5,904 nucleotides of DNA from Acidobacteriota bacterium (GTDB lineage Bacteria > Acidobacteriota > Terriglobia > UBA7540), in contig QHZK01000210.1 in the NCBI GenBank assembly GCA_003224635.1, positions 1 to 5,904 of the forward strand. Reading direction: 5' to 3'. The notes beneath the pieces are model-generated. The model saw only the letters and a list, made by a program, of their open reading frames with translations, was not told the origin of the DNA and did not search any database. Shown here one piece after another: positions 1 through 5,337 of this stretch. The stretch's first letter is position 1, and every line of letters begins with the position of its first letter. A program made the position numbers and the translations under genes.

Positions 1-13
1 GATTTCCCGGCGT

Positions 14-26
14 GTCTAAATTAGAC
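14..26. promoter_or_regulatory. Perfect short inverted repeat, possible operator
   Basis: GTCTAA and TTAGAC flank a single central A, giving a perfect 13-bp dyad about 58 bp before the ATG of the repeat-peptide gene. Its size and position fit a regulator half-site pair. A second, imperfectly placed stem (GGCCT at 39-43 with AGGCC at 52-56) lies between it and the Shine-Dalgarno site. No convincing -35/-10 pair was found next to it, and the window begins only 13 bases upstream, so the promoter may be outside. A 6-bp dyad can also occur by chance. Confidence 0.25.
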
Positions 27-71
27 TTTCGCTCCGTTGGCCTTTTGTCTTAGGCCCTCAAATTCCCAACT

Positions 72-76
72 GGAGG
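72..76 (+). promoter_or_regulatory. Shine-Dalgarno site of the repeat-peptide gene
   Basis: GGAGG sits eight bases before the ATG at 85. It decides the start: an in-frame TTG at 37 would add 16 residues, but they would place non-hydrophobic sequence ahead of the signal peptide, and that TTG has no comparable site upstream. Confidence 0.8.
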
Positions 77-84
77 AAAGTCTC

Positions 85-387
85 ATGAACAAGTATTGTC
101 TCGCTTTTTTGCTAGCCCTTGTGGTAGTATTGGCTAGTGTAACGCTTCGCAAGAGTTTTGCAGCGGTAGGAGATTCGAAAACTTCGTGGGCTTCAACATC
201 TATTGGCGGATCACCCATGCCCCCGATTCCCAACGCAACGAGTATCGGCGGATCACCCATGCCTCCGATTCCGAATGCGACCGGCATCGGCGGGTCACCT
301 ATGCCTCCTATTCCCAACGCGACGAGCATCGGCGGATCACCCATGCCTCCGATTCCCAACGCGACCGGGAACGGTCGGGCCAGCTAG
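85..387 (+). CDS. Exported small protein with four tandem 14-residue repeats
   Basis: This 100-residue protein belongs to no family I can name. Residues 1-26 form a classical Sec signal peptide: a short MNK start, a hydrophobic core at about 5-21, and a probable signal peptidase I site after SFA (residues 24-26). After a short linker, residues 39-94 are four head-to-tail copies of the consensus SIGGSPMPPIPNAT, followed by a six-residue tail GNGRAS. The mature product is rich in Pro, Gly, Ser and Met, has no cysteine and is probably unstructured. The copies are nearly identical in protein but differ at many third codon positions, which shows that the frame is translated and the peptide constrained. 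The start is the ATG with GGAGG eight bases upstream. A gene for a seven-helix membrane protein follows 64 bp downstream on the same strand. Possible roles are a surface or periplasmic peptide, or a precursor cut into signal peptides; nothing here decides between them, and no processing enzyme is visible. Confidence 0.8.
   Translation: MNKYCLAFLLALVVVLASVTLRKSFAAVGDSKTSWASTSIGGSPMPPIPNATSIGGSPMPPIPNATGIGGSPMPPIPNATSIGGSPMPPIPNATGNGRAS
199..366 (+). repeat. Four tandem 42-bp coding repeats
   Basis: The units are 199-240, 241-282, 283-324 and 325-366, each exactly 14 codons. Nine of codons 2-14 vary between units and every one of those changes is synonymous. Only the first codon changes the residue (Ser, Ser, Gly, Ser). 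The unit boundaries alternate Thr-Ser, Thr-Gly, Thr-Ser, Thr-Gly, which hints at duplication of a two-unit block. There are no spacers, so this is not a CRISPR array. Confidence 0.95.
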
Positions 388-394
388 TCTTTTT
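362..394 (+). terminator. Hairpin and T-run at the end of the repeat-peptide gene, weak
   Basis: CGACCG (362-367) pairs perfectly with CGGTCG (372-377) across a GGAA tetraloop, inside the last codons of the peptide gene. A run of five T lies at 390-394, just after the stop codon. The 12-base distance between stem and T-run is too long for a textbook intrinsic terminator. It could cause partial termination or protect a shorter transcript, making the peptide more abundant than the downstream membrane proteins. It may also be chance. Confidence 0.2.
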
Positions 395-451
395 CGGTGT
401 CGGTCAACGACCCGGAATGACTGGGGTGGTTAGCCAAGTCAGGGTTGTACG

Positions 452-1183
452 TTGATCGAGACGCTGGTTCAACACGGCATTCAGTACGGTGTCTACCTCG
501 CAGAGGTAGGGTTGTTCCTGTATCTCGTCTTGTGGGGTCACTGCAAGCGGCTCGCTGGCGTGTCTCTTTATGTCGCTGGCCTCTTGACAATCGACGCCAT
601 CGCGCGCCCTCGTGTGCTGGCGCTGTACGGTTTTACTTCGCCGCAATACTTCTACTTCTTCTACGTCACAGATGCCATCCTGGCCCTTTCGGCTTTCCTC
701 CTGGTGTGCTCATTCTTCCGTCGAGCCTCGGTCGAGCGGCGCGAGATGTGGCAGTCCCTGCGCCTCGTGCTGGTTTCCGTCTTCATAATCGTTGTCGGGA
801 TTTCGTGCGTTTCGCTGAAAATGAACTACACGAACCTGTTCGGTCGTTTCACCACCGAATTCGAGCAGAACCTGTACTTCACGTGCCTGGTGTTGAATAC
901 CGTGCTTTACATCTTGATTCAACACGTTCAGGTGGCCGACGATGAGCTGGAGCTTCTGGTCTGTGGGATGGGTATCCAGTTCGCGGGGCCCGCCGCGAAC
1001 TTCGCGCTGATGTACCTGACACCCGGTAGCCACTTCTTCATGTCGGTCATGCAATATGTTGGTCCCCTTTGCACTTTGGGGATGCTCGGACTGTGCTTTT
1101 ACGCCGTTCGGATTCCGAAGGCGGCGCGCGCCAGGGCCAGAGAAGCCCGAAGGCTCGGGAATGCCGCCGTTGGCAGGGCCTAG
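452..1183 (+). CDS. Seven-helix integral membrane protein of unknown function
   Basis: This 243-residue protein has about seven hydrophobic segments, at roughly residues 10-29, 34-51, 66-89, 103-122, 140-160, 167-189 and 197-219. It ends in a short Arg/Ala-rich, strongly basic tail (about 220-243) that by the positive-inside rule should be cytoplasmic, which puts the N-terminus outside. No catalytic motif, transporter signature or nucleotide-binding loop is visible. The first loops are short; the longest, with acidic and aromatic residues, is around 123-139 (NYTNLFGRF then TTEFEQN). The start is TTG at 452, with AGGG at 441-444 seven bases before it. An in-frame stop at 431 rules out anything much longer, and no ATG lies near. 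The next gene begins 12 bp after the stop, so the two are almost certainly co-transcribed. The topology resembles a sensor or receptor-type membrane domain, but that is only an analogy. Confidence 0.8.
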   Translation: MIETLVQHGIQYGVYLAEVGLFLYLVLWGHCKRLAGVSLYVAGLLTIDAIARPRVLALYGFTSPQYFYFFYVTDAILALSAFLLVCSFFRRASVERREMWQSLRLVLVSVFIIVVGISCVSLKMNYTNLFGRFTTEFEQNLYFTCLVLNTVLYILIQHVQVADDELELLVCGMGIQFAGPAANFALMYLTPGSHFFMSVMQYVGPLCTLGMLGLCFYAVRIPKAARARAREARRLGNAAVGRA

Positions 1184-1195
1184 AGGGGCCCTTTT

Positions 1196-1672
1196 ATGAT
1201 TTTGGCTTCGATGATTTTAATCCTTTCGATCGGGCTCTTCCTGTTCTATCTGCAGGCCACGTGTCAGAAGATCCTGGCGCGGAAGTTCGACCAAGAATAT
1301 TTCCAATCGATTGTGGATGCCAATCGCTTGGAATTTCCCTTCGTGCGCAAGGCGCTCGAAGAGTTTGACACGCCGGTCGATTATCCCTGGATCTGCATGA
1401 CGCTCAAGTGCGACTACCTGGCGCTCACTTATCTGCTGAAGAATGCCGCTAACGCCGAGCAGAGCTATTCGCGCGAGGAACGGTTGCTCATGCTTTATTT
1501 CCGGGCAATCTTCGGCGCTCTGTGCACTCTCCACTTCCTCAAACTGCATGAGAAGCCGGCCGTCCTGAAGCTGACGGCGATCCTTCAGCACTTCGCCGAC
1601 GTCATCGGCTACCGCGTCAACAAGGTTCGCTTCGGCAACTTGAGCGCTTCCGACTACCTCTTGACGCTGTAA
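1196..1672 (+). CDS. Single-pass membrane-anchored protein with helical cytoplasmic domain, unknown
   Basis: This 158-residue protein starts with a hydrophobic helix at about residues 2-21, followed at once by basic residues (QKILARK), so the remaining ~135 residues are probably cytoplasmic (N-out). That domain looks largely alpha-helical and mixed-charge, with hydrophobic stretches around 68-80 and 98-117 that seem amphipathic or buried rather than membrane-spanning. Three cysteines fall in the soluble part after the anchor's C23. I recognise no motif or family. The ATG at 1196 has AGAGGGG at 1182-1188, which overlaps the stop codon of the seven-helix protein gene; with only 12 bp between them the two genes form one translational unit and their products may interact in the membrane. 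The last 19 bases overlap the end of the convergent methyltransferase gene. Confidence 0.8.
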   Translation: MILASMILILSIGLFLFYLQATCQKILARKFDQEYFQSIVDANRLEFPFVRKALEEFDTPVDYPWICMTLKCDYLALTYLLKNAANAEQSYSREERLLMLYFRAIFGALCTLHFLKLHEKPAVLKLTAILQHFADVIGYRVNKVRFGNLSASDYLLTL

Positions 1673-2550
1673 ACCCCCCGCCGCGGCTTGAGTTTCGGGC
1701 TTCGACTTCCTGGCTCCCCCTCTTCGACCCTACGTCCCGTCTTCTGGACACAGGTGACGACAAACCGGCAGTATCGCCCAAGAAAAGCGAATCGGCGCAA
1801 AAGATGACCGTCCACGGCGTGGGCTAGCTGTACAGGTCGACAATCATTGCGTCTCCAGATGAAGGTTGCCATTGTCGAAAGAAGGCCGAATCCGCAGTAC
1901 ATACAGCGCGGGAAGTGTTTCGCGAACTCCTCAATGTCGCGAAACCGCAGCGGCCGATCGGTTCCCTTGAGGGGCTTCTTCCAGGGATAAGGCAGATAAT
2001 CGCGCGCAAACTCCAACACCGGGTTGTGCCCCAAGGGATCCTTAAATCCCCCCTTGCCACCGCACTTGAGCACCCTGGCAATTTCGGCAGCCGCGAGCGG
2101 CAGCCGAAGATGATGCAAGGTGGATTCACCGTGGACAATATCCATGGTCTCGTCCGCCAGCGGCAGTTCCTCGCCCGCGCATACCAGGACCGATACACGA
2201 TCAGCGATACCTAGCTGGTCGGCCAGTCGCTTAGTATACGCGGCGGCCTTCGGAGACACATCACAGGCGTAAACCATCCTGGCGCCCGCCAGCGCAAAGT
2301 AGATCGGTGTTGGGTTATACCCGCAACCGAGATCCAAGACGGTCTGTCCCGCCAGAGGGCTCAGGAAGTCAAAAAGGCGCGCCCTCCACGGCGCCCGCCG
2401 GGCGTACTGGCCGAGATCCCAACTCGTGGGGAGCGTCTGCTGAGCCACCCTCTCCGCCTCCGTATCCGTCACTTCCATCTCCAGCTTGATGCGAGATCGT
2501 AGGTCGAGGTCATCTGCGTCCTTGCGTGTCATCAAGCGATTCGTGCGCAT
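1654..2550 (-). CDS. Class I SAM-dependent methyltransferase
   Basis: This 298-residue protein of the Methyltransf_11/25 type transfers a methyl group from S-adenosylmethionine to an unidentified acceptor in the cytoplasm. The Rossmann core is plain: motif I VLDLGCGYNP at 71-80, the acidic end of strand 2 at D97 in VYACDVS, the motif II region AGEELPLADETMDIV at 125-139, then HGESTLHHL and the post-motif ARVLKCGG at 158-165. The segment DPLGHNP (171-177), followed by a Pro/Lys-rich stretch and FRDIEEF, recalls a subgroup with a PLGHNP element common near polysaccharide or lipid genes; the Glu usual just before that element is replaced here by Lys-Asp. The ATG at 2550 has AAGGAG eight bases upstream (2559-2564). 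The C-terminal ~25 residues are charged and basic and run into the convergent gene, so they may be a recent extension. The FkbM methyltransferase gene lies 151 bp upstream. Substrate unknown. Confidence 0.88.
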   Translation of the reverse strand: MRTNRLMTRKDADDLDLRSRIKLEMEVTDTEAERVAQQTLPTSWDLGQYARRAPWRARLFDFLSPLAGQTVLDLGCGYNPTPIYFALAGARMVYACDVSPKAAAYTKRLADQLGIADRVSVLVCAGEELPLADETMDIVHGESTLHHLRLPLAAAEIARVLKCGGKGGFKDPLGHNPVLEFARDYLPYPWKKPLKGTDRPLRFRDIEEFAKHFPRCMYCGFGLLSTMATFIWRRNDCRPVQLAHAVDGHLLRRFAFLGRYCRFVVTCVQKTGRRVEEGEPGSRSPKLKPRRGVYSVKR

Positions 2551-2701
2551 AGCCCTTGCTCCTTATTGAATCCAGACTGAACCCGGTGCGTCTGTTGTAT
2601 TGCTCCATTGGCGTAAGTGGCGTAGACCCAAATTCAGAGCACCTTGTTGAAAGCCCTGCTGGCGCAGCAGCAGGATTTTACATCGCACAGGTCCGGCCTT
2701 T
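2551..2701 (-). other. Intergenic region between the two methyltransferase genes
   Basis: These 151 bases hold the AAGGAG site of the class I methyltransferase. They also hold a 7-bp stem (2655-2661 with 2668-2674, CCTGCTG/CAGCAGG) with no T-run on the minus strand, and a short direct repeat, TGGCGTA at 2609-2615 and 2618-2624, with a 9-bp period. I see no convincing promoter hexamers. The gap is long for a tight operon, so a separate promoter is possible. Confidence 0.4.
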
Positions 2702-3553
2702 TCAGCGTGACGCCTCACACCGTGAACCTCGCCTCCGGCCGTACACATAATCTCGAATCCAAGCACGAGGGTCGGAAGCCCGTGTGATCACCTCGAACCC
2801 GTTCTGCTCGAGGAAGGCGACCACCTCAGATTTGGTTCGCATTTCCGCCGGTCCACCCGAGTCGGCGCAGAAATCATGGCAGGCTATGCAGACGTGACAA
2901 GTCCGGCGGATCATCTCGGTCATTCCCCGCAGGACGATCCGTTCCGCACCCTCAATGTTCATCTTCAAGAGGTCGATGCGGGAAAGCCGGAGAGACCTGA
3001 AGAGTTCGTCCAGGGTCGCACTGGGGACCGAGACTCCTCGCTTTACATTGAGGATGGAGTTTTGGGCGTGCTTTTCGTCATCGCTGATCAGCACGTTGCC
3101 GCCGCCGGCTGCGACGGCGCAATGAATCGGAGAGACGTTCAGCAGTTTGTTGAGCTCGCACATCCGGTTCAAGCACCCAAATGTCTTGGGATGAGCCTCC
3201 ACGGAAATCACACGTCCGGACCCGCCGACCATCCGAGAAAAACAGAGGGTTTGCCAGCCTGTTCCGGCGCCGATATCGAGCACGACGTCCCCGGCGTGAG
3301 GCAGGTACTCATACATGCAGGTGTCCTTCACTACGCGCTCGATTTCCGGAAGAACTTTCAGCCTCAAGCGAGGCTCCACCAGGACTCCGTTGGGGAACTC
3401 CTGGATCCAAGCATCTTCATACCTGACTCGACAAAGCTTCCGAAGCCTTAGAGTAGCCTGACCCGCGGCCCCGGTTGCCAGAAGGAAACGAAAGCCCGGA
3501 CGGTTGAATGCCCTGTAGACTCCCGCTCTTAATGCGTCATTGAAGTGGCTCAT
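2702..3553 (-). CDS. FkbM-family SAM-dependent methyltransferase
   Basis: This 283-residue protein has the usual size and layout of FkbM-type O-methyltransferases (Methyltransf_21), which methylate hydroxyls on sugars, lipids or polyketides; the acceptor here cannot be told. With numbering from the ATG at 3553, the SAM-binding motif I is VVLDIGAGTGWQTL at 90-103, the acidic residue of motif II is E119 in VISVEAHP, and the family signature IDLLKMNIEGAE runs 193-204, with Asn199 where Asp is more common. A helical N-terminal region of about 85 residues precedes the core; near its end WIQEFPNGVLVEP resembles the short lead-in strand pair of the family. An in-frame TTG at 3601 would add 16 residues, but GAGGAG lies eight bases before the ATG, so the ATG is preferred. 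The next minus-strand gene downstream is another methyltransferase 151 bp away; upstream is a small membrane protein gene, 115 bp away. Confidence 0.88.
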   Translation of the reverse strand: MSHFNDALRAGVYRAFNRPGFRFLLATGAAGQATLRLRKLCRVRYEDAWIQEFPNGVLVEPRLRLKVLPEIERVVKDTCMYEYLPHAGDVVLDIGAGTGWQTLCFSRMVGGSGRVISVEAHPKTFGCLNRMCELNKLLNVSPIHCAVAAGGGNVLISDDEKHAQNSILNVKRGVSVPSATLDELFRSLRLSRIDLLKMNIEGAERIVLRGMTEMIRRTCHVCIACHDFCADSGGPAEMRTKSEVVAFLEQNGFEVITRASDPRAWIRDYVYGRRRGSRCEASR

Positions 3554-3561
3554 CTTTCGAA

Positions 3562-3567
3562 CTCCTC
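3562..3567 (-). promoter_or_regulatory. Shine-Dalgarno site of the FkbM methyltransferase
   Basis: GAGGAG on the minus strand, eight bases before the ATG at 3553. It supports that ATG over the longer TTG start at 3601. Confidence 0.75.
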
Positions 3568-3612
3568 GAGCGAAAGCGAACGACGGTTTCGCGGCAATCA
3601 AGTGAGACTATG

Positions 3613-3638
3613 CGCCGCCGCAATCCAACTTGGCGGCG
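3613..3638 (-). terminator. GC-rich hairpin between membrane protein and FkbM genes
   Basis: CGCCGCC (3613-3619) pairs with GGCGGCG (3632-3638) across a 12-base loop, 31 bases after the stop of the small membrane protein gene. The stem is strong, but the minus-strand sequence beyond it (CATAGTCTCACTTG) has no U-tract. It is therefore at best a weak or Rho-assisted terminator, or an mRNA-stabilising stem. Confidence 0.3.
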
Positions 3639-3668
3639 GGCCTGGAGCTGTGAACGGTCCCGGGGCTG

Positions 3669-4097
3669 TTAGAACTGAAAGAGGGCAGGAGGCGAGCGGC
3701 TGTCAGGCAAGCGGACGCTGAGCGTGCGGTGTTTCGGCGGGTCAGGCGGAACCACGAGGCTTAAGATCCGGTTGGGTGGAGAATGCGGTGCAGGCCAAAA
3801 GATCTCTGCAGGGGTGTGGGTTAACTTCCAATCGTCGGATGACGATTGAGCTTTCTTGCCGCTTTTCAGGGCTCCCTGGGCGGAATCCGAGTCCTCCAAG
3901 GCTACGGGCTCGCTCCGAAGGTCGTCCGTCAGGGAAATAATCGGAAGGAGCAAAATCAGGACGCAGCACAGGGCTATCCAGCCACGGACGTAACGGGCCG
4001 GATGCAACCGCGCGTTCCCGAGACGGAAGATGGGTCGCCAGCGCTCAACCGCTGTGATCGCGATGGCAAGCCAAAGAACGTTAAGAGCAAGTTCCAT
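3669..4097 (-). CDS. Small two-helix membrane protein with ISLTDDL motif
   Basis: This is a 142-residue protein of unknown function. One hydrophobic helix lies at the very N-terminus (about 2-17, MELALNVLWLAIAI). A basic loop follows (about 19-38, several Arg), then a second helix at about 40-55 (IALCCVLILLLPI) that ends directly in SLTDDL at 55-60. The remaining ~80 residues are hydrophilic, Ser/Pro-rich and probably disordered, with a charged stretch EDSDSAQGALKSGKKAQSSSD. The basic loop should be cytoplasmic and both termini outside. I recall small proteins with this MELALN...TDDL pattern from Acidobacteriota, which supports the taxonomic guess but gives no function. The ATG at 4097 has GGGGAAG upstream at a rather short spacing. 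The gene stands apart from its neighbours (277 bp and 115 bp gaps), so it is probably transcribed on its own. Confidence 0.72.
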   Translation of the reverse strand: MELALNVLWLAIAITAVERWRPIFRLGNARLHPARYVRGWIALCCVLILLLPIISLTDDLRSEPVALEDSDSAQGALKSGKKAQSSSDDWKLTHTPAEIFWPAPHSPPNRILSLVVPPDPPKHRTLSVRLPDSRSPPALFQF

Positions 4098-4374
4098 TAC
4101 TTCCCCGAAACCCGCTGCGCCCGGTGAAGGTTGAGGGCTGGACGGAGCTTGAGATTAAGATCGACTCACGCAGCAGGCATATTGGCCAGGTAAGATTGTA
4201 CCGCAGTTGCAAAGGCAGGCGAAAGGCCGCATCTGTTGTGGTCCAACGGTCGCTTACACACGACCCAGAATTTCACGATGTTCGAGGTGTTACGTAAACG
4301 CGCCGACCCGAACGAAGAAGACTCGCCAAGGCAGCGGGTTGCCTCCACGTGCGAGCTCGCGGGCGTGCGGAAGC
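4098..4374 (-). other. Intergenic region between phosphoesterase and small membrane protein genes
   Basis: No gene is supported in these 277 bases. A 60-codon minus-strand frame here starts with GTG, has no ribosome site and has no protein-like pattern. Near the phosphoesterase stop there is a perfect palindrome GCGAGCTCGC at 4351-4360. There is also a 5-bp stem AGGCA/TGCCT (4329-4333 with 4340-4344) followed on the minus strand by pyrimidine-rich TCTTCTTCGTT; either could contribute to ending the phosphoesterase transcript, but neither is a good terminator. Confidence 0.4.
4195..4223 (-). promoter_or_regulatory. Possible promoter of the small membrane protein gene
   Basis: On the minus strand TACAAT (4195-4200) matches the -10 consensus at five of six positions. 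A poor -35 candidate, TTCGCC (4218-4223), lies 17 bases upstream. The leader to the ATG at 4097 would be about 90 bases. The -35 match is only three of six, so this is a suggestion. Confidence 0.22.
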
Positions 4375-5268
4375 TCAGTGACAGGCTTGGGTGCCCGAAT
4401 CGGTGAAGGTCCCGCCCGGCACGGGTACAAACTGCCAGTCGAAACTGGACGAGTGCAGGGTCAACTTGAGCACCCCGAAAGTGCTGCCGTTGCGAACCAA
4501 GCTGTTCGCGGCGGTCGTTCCGAAGCTGACGTGGCTTTTTCCGCCCGTGCCCGCGACGATCTCGGTGATACCTCTGGCCGTGTCCGGGTTACCGTTTGCA
4601 TCCTGCGGCGCGAACCGCTCGTAGACGTGGGCATGCCCATTGACGACGAGGTCGGCGTGGGCGTTATAAAGGTCCTGGAAGACGGTCTGCATTTCGGAGT
4701 CAGGAGATGTCGTACTGGAGGTATAGAGGGGGTGGTGCCAGAGGGCGAGCGTACAAGCCTGCGTGTGGGCGGCGAGATCGTTCCTCAGCCAAACCTCCTG
4801 GAGCGAATTGGACCCGCAGCCGCCGACGAACGCACAGTTGCTGTTGACGACAACAATGTGCCAAGCCCCGAGGTCCAGGCTGTAGTAGCCTTTCGTCGGA
4901 TCGCCTGCAGCCGGACCAAAATAGTTGAAGTACCCGACGGCGAAAGCCGCATTGTATTCATGGTTGCCAGGGACGGGGATGGTTCGAGCCCTTGCCCGTC
5001 CCCACGTCGGGTCGTACGCCTTTGCAAAGTCGCCGTCTGTCCCGTTGTCGTAGACGACGTCACCGGTGGCGAACACCGTGGCACTGGGGTAGGCATCGAG
5101 CAGCGCCGCCGTTGCCATCGAGTCAGCGAGGGTCAAGTTGAATCCGTCGGCGATGTCACCCGCCCCGACCAGAGTGACATCGGTGGTTTGCGAGGTCGAC
5201 TTCCTGCCTGGCCAGCAGAGAATGCCGGCGATTGCCAACAGCAAAGCAGCTAGTAGTACCTTCCTCAT
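4375..5268 (-). CDS. Secreted calcineurin-like (purple acid phosphatase-like) metallophosphoesterase
   Basis: This 297-residue protein is predicted to hydrolyse phosphate esters with a two-metal centre outside the cytoplasm. Residues 1-18 are a hydrophobic signal or anchor (MRKVLLAALLLAIAGILC); the sequence before C18 does not fit a lipobox well. The five metal-ligand blocks are in order: GAGDIAD (35-41, D38), GDVVYDNG (69-76, D70 and Y73), GNHEY (101-105, N102 and H103), WHHPLY (177-182, H178/H179) and NGHAHVYERF (210-219, H212 and H214). The Tyr in block II fits the purple acid phosphatase type. Between them lie segments typical of a bacterial secreted subgroup: YDPTWGR, GYYSLDLGAWHIVVVNSNC and GITEIVAGTGG. 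Relatives that I remember usually have GDNQY and GHDH where this one has GDVVY and GHAH; the ligands themselves are kept. The ATG at 5268 has AGGAG (5277-5281) eight bases upstream. A Hydin-repeat protein gene ends 69 bp upstream on the same strand. Natural substrate unknown. Confidence 0.9.
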   Translation of the reverse strand: MRKVLLAALLLAIAGILCWPGRKSTSQTTDVTLVGAGDIADGFNLTLADSMATAALLDAYPSATVFATGDVVYDNGTDGDFAKAYDPTWGRARARTIPVPGNHEYNAAFAVGYFNYFGPAAGDPTKGYYSLDLGAWHIVVVNSNCAFVGGCGSNSLQEVWLRNDLAAHTQACTLALWHHPLYTSSTTSPDSEMQTVFQDLYNAHADLVVNGHAHVYERFAPQDANGNPDTARGITEIVAGTGGKSHVSFGTTAANSLVRNGSTFGVLKLTLHSSSFDWQFVPVPGGTFTDSGTQACH

Positions 5269-5337
5269 AAAGCACGCTCCTGCTCAGGACCTCCGTTTGA
5301 GAATCTCTGGCGACAAGTCCCCACGGGCGTGGAACGT

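Noticed and set aside
235..240. Asn-Ala-Thr in each peptide unit as an N-glycosylation sequon
   Set aside because: Known bacterial N-glycosylation usually needs an acidic residue two before the Asn, which is absent, and no oligosaccharyltransferase gene is in the window.
21..359. Minus-strand repetitive reading frame opposite the repeat-peptide gene
   Set aside because: It is the complement of the 42-bp repeats. It has no signal peptide and no ribosome site, and the third-position variation fits the plus-strand frame.
199..366. CRISPR-like array
   Set aside because: The units are contiguous without spacers, in phase with codons and vary at wobble positions.
445..945. Overlapping plus-strand frame of 166 codons
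   Set aside because: Arg/His/Pro-rich composition typical of an out-of-frame reading; the overlapping frame gives a clean seven-helix membrane protein.
2655..2674. CCTGCTG/CAGCAGG stem as terminator of the FkbM gene
   Set aside because: No T-run follows on the minus strand; the ATTTTA on the plus side would serve a plus-strand gene, and none ends there.
2876..3451. Plus-strand frame of 191 codons
   Set aside because: Lies wholly antisense to the FkbM methyltransferase, whose motifs are unmistakable, and has no recognisable protein pattern.
4166..4348. Minus-strand 60-codon frame starting with GTG
   Set aside because: No Shine-Dalgarno site, no signal peptide, helix or repeat, and odd composition; probably intergenic.
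4207..5253. Long plus-strand frame of 348 codons
   Set aside because: Antisense to the metallophosphoesterase, with Arg/Gly/Val-rich composition expected from high-GC antisense; all five metal-binding motifs are on the minus strand.
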